64,000 nt of DNA from positions 1 to 64,000 of the forward strand of contig JAEWQV010000014.1 in assembly GCA_023399055.1 (NCBI GenBank), written 5' to 3'. The position numbers were made by a program, and so were the translations under genes. The DNA comes from Bacillota bacterium. Its GTDB lineage: Bacteria; Bacillota; Clostridia; Lachnospirales; Lachnospiraceae. Below the pieces are notes generated by a model that saw nothing but the letters and a program-made list of their open reading frames with translations, ran no database searches and was not told the origin of the DNA. Positions 25,429-33,711 of this stretch are shown piece after piece; within the stretch, counting starts at the first letter, position 1, and every line of letters begins with the position of its first letter.

Positions 25429-26342
25429 GCTTCCACCTCCAATAATTTCATGATCAAAGCCATACGGACATAGACGCCGAACTCTGCCTGCTTAAAATAT
25501 ACTGCGCGCGGATCCTCGTCCACCTCGGTTGCGATTTCATTAACCCTGGGCAACGGATGGAGTACAAGCATATCGGGTTTGCCAAGAGCCATCTTCTTGG
25601 TATCCAGAATATAGATATCCTTCAAACGGATATAATCCTCTTCATTGAAGAAGCGTTCCTTCTGAACCCTGGTCATATATAGCATATCAAGGGAGGGCAT
25701 GGCATCTTCAAGGCTGCGGACCTCCTCAAAACGGATATTGTTTGCTTTCAGCACCTCTTCACGGATATAAGCAGGAATACGAAGCTCTTCCGGCGAAATC
25801 AGTACAAAGTTGATGTTTTCATATCTTGCCAGCGCGTTAATCAGGGAATGGACGGTGCGGCCAAATTTTAAATCACCACAAAAGCCGACGGTTAAATTAT
25901 CTAATCGTCCTTTGAGATTCTTAATGGTCAACAAATCGGTAAAGGTTTGAGTGGGATGATTATGACCGCCGTCGCCGGCATTGATAACAGGAATGGAAGA
26001 GTGGGTTGATGCAACGAATGGGGCGCCTTCCTTGGGATGGCGGATAGCACAGATATCTGCGTAAGAAGAGATAACTCGAATCGTATCGGCAACACTTTCG
26101 CCTTTGGCTGCCGAACTGGAATCGGCGGATGAGAATCCAAGAATATTACCTCCGAGATTGAGCATTGCGGCCTCAAAGCTGAGACGGGTTCGAGTACTTG
26201 GTTCATAGAACAATGTGGCTAGCTTTTTACCACGGCATACATCGGAGAACTTCTTAGGATTTTCAACAATTTGCTCTGCTAATTCCAGAAGATCACCGAG
26301 CTCAGAAACAGTAAGGTCAGTCGGACTGATGATATGTTTCAT
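25422..26342 (-). CDS. pyrB: Aspartate carbamoyltransferase catalytic subunit
   Basis: The 306-residue catalytic chain condenses carbamoyl phosphate and aspartate in the first committed step of pyrimidine synthesis. The carbamoyl-phosphate signature FYEPSTRTRLSFEAAM is present, along with HPTQTFTDLLTI, the 80s loop SSAAKGESVADT, and VLHPLPRVNEI in the aspartate domain. The ATG at 26342 directly follows GGAGGTGTCT. It is the first gene of a pyrBI pair. I saw no PyrR-type leader hairpin upstream. Confidence 0.98.
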   Translation of the reverse strand: MKHIISPTDLTVSELGDLLELAEQIVENPKKFSDVCRGKKLATLFYEPSTRTRLSFEAAMLNLGGNILGFSSADSSSAAKGESVADTIRVISSYADICAIRHPKEGAPFVASTHSSIPVINAGDGGHNHPTQTFTDLLTIKNLKGRLDNLTVGFCGDLKFGRTVHSLINALARYENINFVLISPEELRIPAYIREEVLKANNIRFEEVRSLEDAMPSLDMLYMTRVQKERFFNEEDYIRLKDIYILDTKKMALGKPDMLVLHPLPRVNEIATEVDEDPRAVYFKQAEFGVYVRMALIMKLLEVEAC

Positions 26343-26556
26343 AGACACCTCCATAGGTTATTTGATTAAAACAGGAATGGATTTTGGACTCTGTTTTTAT
26401 TCCTTAACTAGATATAATAATATAAGAGTATCAAAAAATCAATATGAAATTTTCAAAAAATACAAAAAAATATTGACGATATAATTATATATTATCTGAA
26501 TAATACATAACATACAATCAATTATACAATAATATATAAAAAGTCGAATAATAGTA
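26343..26556. other. AT-rich pyrB upstream region
   Basis: Extremely AT-rich, with poly-A/T runs and possible overlapping minus-strand -10 boxes (TATAAT-like near 26521), but no convincing single promoter or attenuator for pyrB. No gene is seen. Confidence 0.5.
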
Positions 26557-26585
26557 TTGACAAATCAAAAATGTTATAGTACAAT
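26557..26585 (+). promoter_or_regulatory. Consensus promoter of a candidate small RNA
   Basis: TTGACA (26557-26562), exactly 17 bases, TACAAT (26580-26585), divergent from pyrB. Confidence 0.75.
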
Positions 26586-26591
26586 GAATTC

Positions 26592-26995
26592 ATAAACAGA
26601 GAGAATAAAAAAACAGCTGAGAAAGCAAATACATAAGGAAGGGAGTGAGTCCATTGAAGAAGTAAGCCATCACTCATATTAGGTAATTACCCTCGAATTT
26701 ATGGAGGGATTACTATAGATGAGGTTAGTAAGAATAAATGAGAAAGGATGGTACAGACCACCGAAAACATTATTGTAACACCTCGAAACCAATATGTAAG
26801 AAAGGACGGTACAGACCACCAAACACATTCGTTGGAACACCTCAAGCAGATAATTAGGTTGGTACAAGACCACCAAAGGCTTTGAGTAACATTACAAAGT
26901 AATTCTGAAGATGAGATGGCAAGTACCAGGTATTTATGAATAATTTAATAATTTAGAGAGAGTATCTTAGATAGAATAGATACTCTCTTTTTTTG
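26592..26995 (+). ncRNA. Candidate small RNA of about 400 nt with three GGTACAGACCACC repeats
   Basis: Bounded by a consensus promoter and a strong terminator. It holds a GTAAT/ATTAC plus CCCTC/GAGGG hairpin near 26683-26714, then three repeats centred on GGTACAGACCACC at 26750, 26808 and 26861; the first two share the 21-base context beginning GAAAGGA. Each repeat can form a small stem GG-n-YGG / CCACC with a UACAGA or UACAAGA loop. A 19-codon ORF (26718-26777, MRLVRINEKGWYRPPKTLL) with GGAGGG upstream overlaps the first repeat. No known RNA family is recognised. Confidence 0.55.
26957..26995 (+). terminator. Strong intrinsic terminator
   Basis: Perfect 11-bp stem AGAGAGTATCT (26957-26967) / AGATACTCTCT (26978-26988) followed by seven T. 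Confidence 0.92.
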
Positions 26996-27038
26996 CCTTC
27001 GAGAAAGAACGAAGTTTTTTACACATTTCTTTTTTTCT

Positions 27039-27183
27039 GTGGTATAATATCGAGAGGTATTATAACCACGCATTCATGCGTGTGCGCCGACCAAAGGGAG
27101 TGCGCATCTTGGCACGTAGTGCCAATACCATGGACGCTTGCGGACATGGTATAATGTCATGAGATATTATTATGAGACATTAT
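27039..27183 (+). promoter_or_regulatory. Promoter and hairpin-rich leader of the SNF2 gene
   Basis: An extended -10 TGGTATAAT (27040-27048) lies in an imperfect palindrome (27039-27069). Downstream, consecutive hairpins are TTGGCAC-GTA-GTGCCAA (27109-27125), ACCATG / CATGGT (27127-27150) and ATAATGTC / GACATTAT (27151-27183). Such a packed leader could regulate expression. No known riboswitch is recognised. Confidence 0.5.
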
Positions 27184-27223
27184 TATATGCTAATTTGATT
27201 CAAGTCAGGAAAGGTGTGCGTAT

Positions 27224-30200
27224 ATGATTCAGATTTCGCGTACAGGGATACGAAACCTAGCTTCCAACGATACGATTTATGCGCGTGGATTGCAATATTA
27301 TAAGGATAACCGCATTGTGAATGCGACCTATTCCAATACCAGCCGGCAATACCGTCTTACTGTGCGGGGAAATTATAATTATTCTGTCACGATAGATGAG
27401 CAGGAGGATGGGTCTTTCGACTACAGCTGTAATTGTCCTTCCCGCCTGAAGGATCAGGGGGCTTGTAAGCATGTTGTAGCGGCATTGCTGTTTGTGCTGA
27501 AATACCAGGAGCGTTCCTTATTGGCGGAGTCTGCGAATCCAGGCGAGCGTAAGGTGGTTCAGTTACTGGATTATTTTATGTCACAGGAGGATTCGGCACT
27601 GGTTGGAGAGACCTTTGCCCTGGAGGTTGTTGTAAGCATCCCCTCCATCATCAAAGGGGAGAGCGGCAGAGCTATGATTTCCCTGCGCGGAGGGAGCAGC
27701 CGCAAATATAAAATTCAGACCATTAAAAAGTTTTTATCGGATATTTATCATAAAGAGAGTTTCGCCATTGGCAAGGAATTCAAATATGTGAGCGGAGAGA
27801 GCACCTTTGATGCGGTCTCTCTGGCATTATTGGATTATCTTCTGGGTATTTATGAGATTCAAGAAGTTGTTGACAGTACTCATTTTTCAAAGATATTCTC
27901 TAAATCCCAGATGTTTATCACAAAAAATATGCTGGTCAAAGTGTTGGAGCTTCTGAACGGAACTCCATTTATCCTGGAGCTCTATGGAAAGGCATATTCG
28001 GATGTGGTGTTTATCAAGGGGAATCCCAAGATTGCATATCAGCTGTCTTTGGATGAGGATTCCATTACCATTGATTACCAGGGCAAGGAATCCGTTCTGC
28101 CGCTGATGGAGACAGGGGAGCTCCTGTTTTATGATGGTGCCATCTATCTTCCGGATAAGAAATTCATCCGCAATTACAAACCCTTCTATAACAGCCTGGG
28201 TAAGGATAAGGAGCCTCTGACCTTTCGAGGGGATAATAAGACCAGTTTCTTGGAACATGTATTACCAAGAATCAGTGAAACGATGATGCTGGATGTACCG
28301 GAGGAGCTCCGCAGCAGGTATATTACCTGTGATATGGAGGCGAAGCTCTATTTTGACAAATACAAAACGGGAATTAAAGCTGAATTAAAATATAAATATG
28401 GTGATTATGAATTTAACTCCTTCGGAGACGCAGCAGCAGGTTCCTACATTGTTGTCCGTCAGAGAGAGCGGGAAGATTTCATAATATCCCAGCTGTTGAA
28501 GATGGGTTTCGTTCCATATAAGAATTTCTATCTTCTTAAGGATGAGGATAAGATATATGATTTCCTGTCCGGAAAAGTTATGGAGTTGGAGGAAAATGCT
28601 GCTCTGTATTATTCGGAGGACTTCAGACGTCTTGGAATTCGGGCTCCGGGCAGTTTTAAAGCGGGGGTACGCATGAACTCCGAATTTAATATGCTGGAGC
28701 TGGATTTGTCCTTTGACCAGGTGCCGAAGGAGGAGTTGAAGGAACTGCTGCACTCCTACCAGGTGAAGAAGAAATACTACCGGCTTAAAAATGGCAGTTT
28801 CATCAATCTGGAGGATAAAACCATCAATGAAGTGTCACATATCCTGAACTCCTTGAATATTAAGGATAAGAATTTGAAGGAGGATGCTATGCTGTTGGAA
28901 AAGCAGCATGCTCTTTATCTGGATAAGGCATTTTCCAATCAGGAATTTATTTTTGAACGTGACAGGGATTTTATGGCGCTTACAGAGAAGATATTGAATC
29001 CGGCGAAGACGGAGCATGTGCTTCCCAGTGGGATCCTGGCGGATCTTAGACCATATCAGCTTACCGGCTACAAATGGCTTAAAACCCTGGCAGAAAATGA
29101 GCTGGGCGGAATTCTTGCCGATGATATGGGACTGGGTAAGACGCTGCAATCTATTGTCTATATAGCCTCCTGCATGGGAGAGGAGGTGAAGGCGCATCAC
29201 CTGATTGTATGTCCGACCTCCCTGATCTATAACTGGCAGGATGAGATTGAGAATTTTGCACCATTTCTGAAGGCATTGGTTATTACCGGCAATCCCTCGG
29301 AGCGGCAAGAGTCGATTGAAAGCTATGGGGAGTATGATGTCCTGATTACCTCCTACCCTTTGATTCGCAGGGATATCACCATGTACGAGAAGCTGGATTT
29401 TCATACGGTGTTTATTGATGAAGCCCAGTATATTAAGAATGATTCCTCCCTGAATGCGAAGTCGGTAAAACGCCTCAGAGCAAAGCATCGTTATGCCCTG
29501 ACCGGTACCCCGATCGAAAACAGCCTTTCCGAGCTCTGGTCCATCTTTGACTTTATTATGCCGGAGTACCTCTATTCCCACTCCCGCTTTGTGGAGTTGT
29601 ATGAGAAACCCATCATGAAGGAGGATGCCCAGGCATTGAATGATCTGCATCAGCATATTGAGCCCTTTATCCTCCGCCGGATGAAGAAGGATGTATTAAC
29701 GGAGCTTCCGGACAAATATGAAACCAAGATGCTGACAGATATGTCCGACGGGCAGAAGCTGGTCTATCTGTCCTACCTTGAAAATATTCGGAGCGAGCTT
29801 CATTCTGAAATTGAAGAGAATGGCGTGGAGAAGAGCCGAATGAAAATTCTGGCGGCCCTTACCAGGCTGCGTCAGATCTGCTGCCATCCGTCCACCTTCC
29901 TGGAGAATTACCAGGGAGGCAGCGGCAAGCTGGAGCTTTTGATGGAGCTGATACCGGAGGCTATTGCCAACGATCACCGCATCCTGGTCTTTTCCCAATT
30001 CACCTCCATGCTTCGAATTATTGAGGATGAGCTGAAAGAACTGGATATTCCTTATTTCTATCTGGAGGGAGCAACTGCGACCCAGGATCGCAATGATTAT
30101 GTAAAACGATTTAATTCCGGTGAAGGAAAGGTGTTCCTGATTTCTCTTAAGGCCGGCGGTACCGGATTGAATCTGACCGGAGCGGACACGGTGATTCATT

Positions 30201-30436
30201 ATGATCCCTGGTGGAATCCGGCGGTAGAGGACCAGGCAACGGACCGTGCTTACCGGATCGGACAGCAGAATAAGGTTCATGTGATGAAGCTGATCACAAA
30301 AGGCACCATTGAAGAGAAGATTTTCAAGCTTCAACGGAGAAAGAAGGAATTATCCGATTCGATTATCAGCTCGAAGGAAGTATTTATCAACTCCTTATCG
30401 AAGGAGGAGTTGGAAGAATTGTTTGCACCAATATAA
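27224..30436 (+). CDS. SWIM zinc-finger SNF2 family helicase
   Basis: A 1070-residue DNA-translocating ATPase of the bacterial SNF2 group. An N-terminal SWIM zinc finger (CNCPSR...ACKHVVAAL, residues about 69-88) is followed by a long SNF2-associated domain and then the Rad54-like motor from about residue 605: LADDMGLGKTLQSI (Walker A), FIDEAQYIKN (DExx box), ALTGTPIENSLSELWSIFDF, and the helicase C-lobe with LVFSQFTSML, KAGGTGLNLTGADTVIHYDPWWNP and DRAYRIGQ. These proteins remodel protein-DNA complexes. In bacteria this architecture occurs as a housekeeping-like orphan gene and in some defence loci; no defence partner is adjacent here. Confidence 0.95.
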   Translation: MIQISRTGIRNLASNDTIYARGLQYYKDNRIVNATYSNTSRQYRLTVRGNYNYSVTIDEQEDGSFDYSCNCPSRLKDQGACKHVVAALLFVLKYQERSLLAESANPGERKVVQLLDYFMSQEDSALVGETFALEVVVSIPSIIKGESGRAMISLRGGSSRKYKIQTIKKFLSDIYHKESFAIGKEFKYVSGESTFDAVSLALLDYLLGIYEIQEVVDSTHFSKIFSKSQMFITKNMLVKVLELLNGTPFILELYGKAYSDVVFIKGNPKIAYQLSLDEDSITIDYQGKESVLPLMETGELLFYDGAIYLPDKKFIRNYKPFYNSLGKDKEPLTFRGDNKTSFLEHVLPRISETMMLDVPEELRSRYITCDMEAKLYFDKYKTGIKAELKYKYGDYEFNSFGDAAAGSYIVVRQREREDFIISQLLKMGFVPYKNFYLLKDEDKIYDFLSGKVMELEENAALYYSEDFRRLGIRAPGSFKAGVRMNSEFNMLELDLSFDQVPKEELKELLHSYQVKKKYYRLKNGSFINLEDKTINEVSHILNSLNIKDKNLKEDAMLLEKQHALYLDKAFSNQEFIFERDRDFMALTEKILNPAKTEHVLPSGILADLRPYQLTGYKWLKTLAENELGGILADDMGLGKTLQSIVYIASCMGEEVKAHHLIVCPTSLIYNWQDEIENFAPFLKALVITGNPSERQESIESYGEYDVLITSYPLIRRDITMYEKLDFHTVFIDEAQYIKNDSSLNAKSVKRLRAKHRYALTGTPIENSLSELWSIFDFIMPEYLYSHSRFVELYEKPIMKEDAQALNDLHQHIEPFILRRMKKDVLTELPDKYETKMLTDMSDGQKLVYLSYLENIRSELHSEIEENGVEKSRMKILAALTRLRQICCHPSTFLENYQGGSGKLELLMELIPEAIANDHRILVFSQFTSMLRIIEDELKELDIPYFYLEGATATQDRNDYVKRFNSGEGKVFLISLKAGGTGLNLTGADTVIHYDPWWNPAVEDQATDRAYRIGQQNKVHVMKLITKGTIEEKIFKLQRRKKELSDSIISSKEVFINSLSKEELEELFAPI

Positions 30437-30466
30437 TTATATATAGTAAACATTTAGAGTAAAGAA

Positions 30467-30547
30467 AAGAAGCTCTGAGGCATGGACCCGTTCCGGCGGC
30501 TGCAAATACGATCTGCGGCTGGAATGGCTCATCATCAGGGCTTCTTT
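30467..30547. terminator. Long hairpin between SNF2 and bioY
   Basis: AAGAAGCTCTGA (30467-30478) pairs with TCAGGGCTTCTT (30535-30546, one G-U pair). A second imperfect stem between TTCC and GGAA lies inside. Placed between convergent genes, it probably terminates both. Confidence 0.6.
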
Positions 30548-30550
30548 CAG

Positions 30551-31150
30551 TTATTTTGCAGTTGCTCTTCTGATCAGAAAACTCAATGAAATCGCAAGGA
30601 CGATTTTGAATAAATCGAACAATATATAGGGAAACACACATAAGGTTAATGCAACATAAAAGGTCTTCCCTGTGATAAAGGTGAACCACGCGGTACCAAT
30701 CAGATAACATAGCGATAAGGAAACGGTCATGCTAAGGAACATGACAAATGGAACGAACAGCTTTTCATTAAAAAGCAGCTTTTTACCATGGGGTTTATAC
30801 TTCCTTGCCAGCTTGCAGGACAGGGCAGTAAGAAACGCTACCAGGGGATATGCCATTAAATATCCGCCGGTCATTCCGACTAATGCATGCACTCCACCCT
30901 TGAACCCGGCAAAGACCGGGAGACCGAAGGCTCCCAGCAGAAGGTATGCCATGACGGATAGGAGAGCATATCTTGGAGATAACAATGTACCGGTTAGAAA
31001 GATGGAGAAGAGCCCCAGGGTAAAGGGAATGGGCTGGATGTTGATGGATACCTGGGATAGAACGCAGATAATAGCCGTAAACATTCCCGTCAGTACCAAA
31101 TCCCTGGTGCTGATCCTTTGTGTTTTTTTTGCTTCAGTGTTTGTATTCAT
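30551..31150 (-). CDS. bioY: Biotin transporter BioY
   Basis: A 199-residue integral membrane substrate-capture component of an ECF-type biotin transporter. Six hydrophobic segments and the family motifs GLPVFAGFKGGVHALVGMTGGYL and LVLTGMFTAIICVLSQVSI are present. Start is probably ATG 31150, with an alternative at 31177 that lies in the loop of a hairpin. It sits directly downstream of birA on the same strand, so biotin supply and the biotin-sensing ligase are linked. No EcfA/EcfT genes are in the window; BioY may use shared energising modules or work alone. Confidence 0.93.
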   Translation of the reverse strand: MNTNTEAKKTQRISTRDLVLTGMFTAIICVLSQVSINIQPIPFTLGLFSIFLTGTLLSPRYALLSVMAYLLLGAFGLPVFAGFKGGVHALVGMTGGYLMAYPLVAFLTALSCKLARKYKPHGKKLLFNEKLFVPFVMFLSMTVSLSLCYLIGTAWFTFITGKTFYVALTLCVFPYILFDLFKIVLAISLSFLIRRATAK

Positions 31151-31163
31151 AATCTGTCTTTCA

Positions 31164-31211
31164 GTATCAGGGCCCATTATGGCAGATATTGATCCTGATA
31201 CCTATCCTCCT
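31164..31211 (-). promoter_or_regulatory. Hairpin in the bioY translation initiation region
   Basis: A perfect 8-bp stem GTATCAGG (31164-31171) / CCTGATAC (31194-31201), with the alternative bioY start (31177) in its loop. A strong AGGAGG site (31211-31206, minus strand) lies just upstream. Folding would bring this site near the ATG at 31150, so the structure may govern which start is used. Confidence 0.4.
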
Positions 31212-31230
31212 TAAATATAGTATGGTTTTG

Positions 31231-32208
31231 TTATCTGGCGGGCCGCACACTAACCTCGCCTGAATTTAAGGCCTCCGTTGTCCCATCCTCATAGGTGACA
31301 ACAAGGCGTGCCTTATCATCAATCGTAATAGCTTTTGCAGGATAGGTCTCTTTACCTTTCAATACAAGAATATTCTTACCTAGCAGGAAGGAACGTTTTC
31401 GGTATTCCTCCATGTAATGCTTTTCTGAGAGTTCTTTCTTATAGATTGCCAGATGATTTAATACCTCTGCCACCAGGATGGAGGTAATCGGCAAGGCGGA
31501 AGGCTTCTCTGTAAAAAGAGAGCCGGCAATCCCTTTAATATCCTCGGGAAAATCCTTGGCTTCTATATTGATGCCAATTCCGACAACCGCGTATTCCAGC
31601 CCCCCGCTTTCAAAATTCAGGGATGCTTCAGTCAAAATCCCGCATACCTTTTTATCCGCAATAAAGATATCATTCACCCATTTTATTTCAGCCTTAACCT
31701 TAGCTACCGCTTCCATGGCCTGAGATACTGCGACTGCGGCGGCAGTAGTGATCAGCAAGGAATCTTCAAGCGTAAGCTTTGGCCTTAATATGACAGAGAA
31801 ATAGATGCCGGAAGCCTGGGGAGAATAGAAGGATCGTCCCATCCGTCCCCTTCCCTCCGTCTGCTCTCTGGCGATGAGAACTGTTCCTTCTTTTGCGCCC
31901 TTTGCAGCCATTTCTTTTGCAAGGGTATTGGTGGAGGTCACCGTCTGGTGCACCTCCAGATCGAAGGATGCAGCATCTCCCCGCAGATAGGGAAGAATGC
32001 TTGCGGCGGATACGATATCATTTTGTGATTGGAGACAATAGCCCCTGTTCGTTACGGCAGTAATATGATAGCCCTCCTTTTGCAGGGCTTTTACGGCTTT
32101 CCAGATGGCACTGCGTGTAACATACAGATCATTGGCTAATTTTGCACCGTTGATGGATTGACCGCGGTTTTCTTCTAATATTTTTAGTACCTGATATTTT
32201 AGTTCCAT
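31231..32208 (-). CDS. birA: Biotin-[acetyl-CoA-carboxylase] ligase / biotin operon repressor
   Basis: A 325-residue bifunctional BirA. A winged helix-turn-helix (residues about 1-65, LANDLYVTRSAIWKAVKALQ) precedes the ligase domain with the biotinyl-AMP loop GRGRMGRSFYSP and KWVNDIFIADKKVCGILTEA, and a C-terminal SH3-like domain. It attaches biotin to carboxylase carrier proteins and, through the HTH, represses biotin uptake or synthesis genes. The ATG at 32208 is selected because AAGGATG is correctly spaced. bioY follows 80 bases downstream on the same strand, so autoregulation is plausible. Confidence 0.95.
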   Translation of the reverse strand: MELKYQVLKILEENRGQSINGAKLANDLYVTRSAIWKAVKALQKEGYHITAVTNRGYCLQSQNDIVSAASILPYLRGDAASFDLEVHQTVTSTNTLAKEMAAKGAKEGTVLIAREQTEGRGRMGRSFYSPQASGIYFSVILRPKLTLEDSLLITTAAAVAVSQAMEAVAKVKAEIKWVNDIFIADKKVCGILTEASLNFESGGLEYAVVGIGINIEAKDFPEDIKGIAGSLFTEKPSALPITSILVAEVLNHLAIYKKELSEKHYMEEYRKRSFLLGKNILVLKGKETYPAKAITIDDKARLVVTYEDGTTEALNSGEVSVRPAR

Positions 32209-32220
32209 GGGAGACATCCT

Positions 32221-32234
32221 TATCATATATGATA
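32221..32234. promoter_or_regulatory. 14-bp perfect palindrome at the birA leader
   Basis: TATCATATATGATA starts within the birA ribosome binding site. It does not match the known BirA box, so the binding protein, if any, is unknown. Confidence 0.35.
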
Positions 32235-32524
32235 TGTTATTTTACATGGCCTGTACTATTTGAAAACATTTCTGTCGGGAAATGTTAAGGAAGCTGCAGC
32301 TTCCATGGCGGGTGCCATTTTTCATACAGGCATACGCAGCCCGCAGGCATATTCCAAACGTGTTAGCGGCCATGGGAAATATTCCGTTATTATTATAACA
32401 TGCCGAGAGGCATTGTCAACCTGCGTACCTAAAAAAGTCGACAATTATAATATAACTTATTATAATGAGATTCAAGCTGAGACTAAAGAAGTAAATTACA
32501 GACAGCTCTATAAATTGAATCAAA

Positions 32525-32621
32525 AAAACAGCTCTATGAATTCGATCCCCGTCATTAGCAGAAGAGAGTGAGTAATACATCTTCTGAAAAAAGTTAGGAA
32601 GGGATCACATAGAGCTGTTTT
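32525..32621 (-). terminator. Large imperfect palindrome acting as terminator
   Basis: Outer stem AAAACAGCTCTATG (32525-32538) / CATAGAGCTGTTTT (32608-32621), then GATCCC / GGGATC, then inner hairpin CAGAAGA (32559-32565) / TCTTCTG (32580-32586). On the minus strand the outer stem ends in seven T, so it terminates the zinc-ribbon gene transcript. The remaining gap 32235-32524 shows no gene. Confidence 0.7.
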
Positions 32622-32721
32622 GTTAACATAATTCTGTTATGTTAATATAATTTCTTACTTATTTATAATTCTGATACTACTAAAGTATGTTGCTAAAAGA
32701 TAATATTACTAAGTGATAATG

Positions 32722-33684
32722 CTACTGATCAAAATTATCATTATAGTATTCCTCAATCAAACGATCCAGATAGGAGAGATTCTGTGCACCAAATTGCTCC
32801 AGAAGCAGTTCTTTTATGGCATCTGTCATCTTGATGTAATTCAATTCATCAGATAATTCATCATTGTGGATAGAAGCCAGATAATCCTCTGTCAGATGCT
32901 CCGAAAGCCAGCGGTTGATTTCCTCCGTCAACCGGTTCTCCTCAGCTATCTCAGCCTTCATACTCTTTGCCTTCGTGTTTGTTGATGCTGCTACATACAG
33001 GAAGAAGAGGAACAGTACACCCATAACGGTGTTGGGGATCCATCCGTTCAGGATAGTCAGGATTCCGGCCATATTGAGAATAACAAAAATCAGTCCGACT
33101 ATTCCGAAAATCAAGAATATCCACACGGTGCCGGCAAGGTCTTTATGACGGTCTTCCTTAAAGATATAAGCGCCTCTTTCCTCAGAATCCTGAGCAGAAG
33201 AGTCCTCCGGTGTATCGGACATATCTTCCTCGGTTTCATCAGAAGTCGTCTCGTCCTCCTCCCCTTGAAGAATAATTTCGGGCTCCTGAGCTTCTGAGCT
33301 GCTTTTATCATCGCCGTCCGTTTCGGCCTCAGCCTCGAAGGTACCTTCTGCCTCTTCGGGAGCGTCGTCCTTATAGACACCTTTTTCGATATTCTCACGT
33401 TCGACATAGAAGAAGGCCTGATACAGTTTTCTTGCCTGTTTTTCCTGCTTTGGAGGGATATTTACTATATAGACCTCCGTTTTGTCGTCAAAGGAAAGCA
33501 TGGAGGGCAGGCCGGAATATTGGAGATAACTCATCAGCTTTTCAGCCAGCTTCTTGTCCTCTGCTTGAAAGAAAGGAAGGAATTCCACTGCTTCCTCTAA
33601 GCTGTCGACCAGTTCCGTACCACAGTCAGAGCATTCTGTAAAGCCCTCCTGATATTCGGAATTGCATTTTGGACACCAGGGCAT
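32722..33684 (-). CDS. Zinc-ribbon membrane protein of unknown function
   Basis: A 320-residue protein not assigned to a characterised family. An N-terminal zinc ribbon (CPKCNSEY...CSDCGTEL, residues 4-21) is followed by a DUF2007-like segment (FFQAEDKKLAEKLMSYLQYSG...VYIVNIPPKQ), an acidic Glu/Asp/Ser-rich linker (about 105-180), and two transmembrane helices (TVWIFLIFGIVGLIFVIL and NTVMGVLFLFFLYVAAS). A cytoplasmic helical tail follows. It lies 28 bases downstream of tyrS on the same strand, so it is probably cotranscribed. A role in sensing or membrane homeostasis is possible but unsupported. Confidence 0.8.
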   Translation of the reverse strand: MPWCPKCNSEYQEGFTECSDCGTELVDSLEEAVEFLPFFQAEDKKLAEKLMSYLQYSGLPSMLSFDDKTEVYIVNIPPKQEKQARKLYQAFFYVERENIEKGVYKDDAPEEAEGTFEAEAETDGDDKSSSEAQEPEIILQGEEDETTSDETEEDMSDTPEDSSAQDSEERGAYIFKEDRHKDLAGTVWIFLIFGIVGLIFVILNMAGILTILNGWIPNTVMGVLFLFFLYVAASTNTKAKSMKAEIAEENRLTEEINRWLSEHLTEDYLASIHNDELSDELNYIKMTDAIKELLLEQFGAQNLSYLDRLIEEYYNDNFDQ

Positions 33685-33711
33685 AATCTCAACTCCATTC
33701 TTTAATAGATT

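Noticed and set aside
28835..29656. Long minus-strand ORF of 273 codons
   Set aside because: It is the shadow of the SNF2 helicase motor domain, whose motifs are unmistakable on the plus strand.
32260..32571. 103-codon plus-strand ORF upstream of birA
   Set aside because: It runs into the terminator palindrome, has low-complexity composition at the end and no ribosome binding site.
32620..32647. TTGTTAAC-n13-GTTAATAT resembling a BirA operator
   Set aside because: It is more than 400 bases upstream of birA behind a terminator, the spacing is one or two short and the right half deviates from GTTAACAA.
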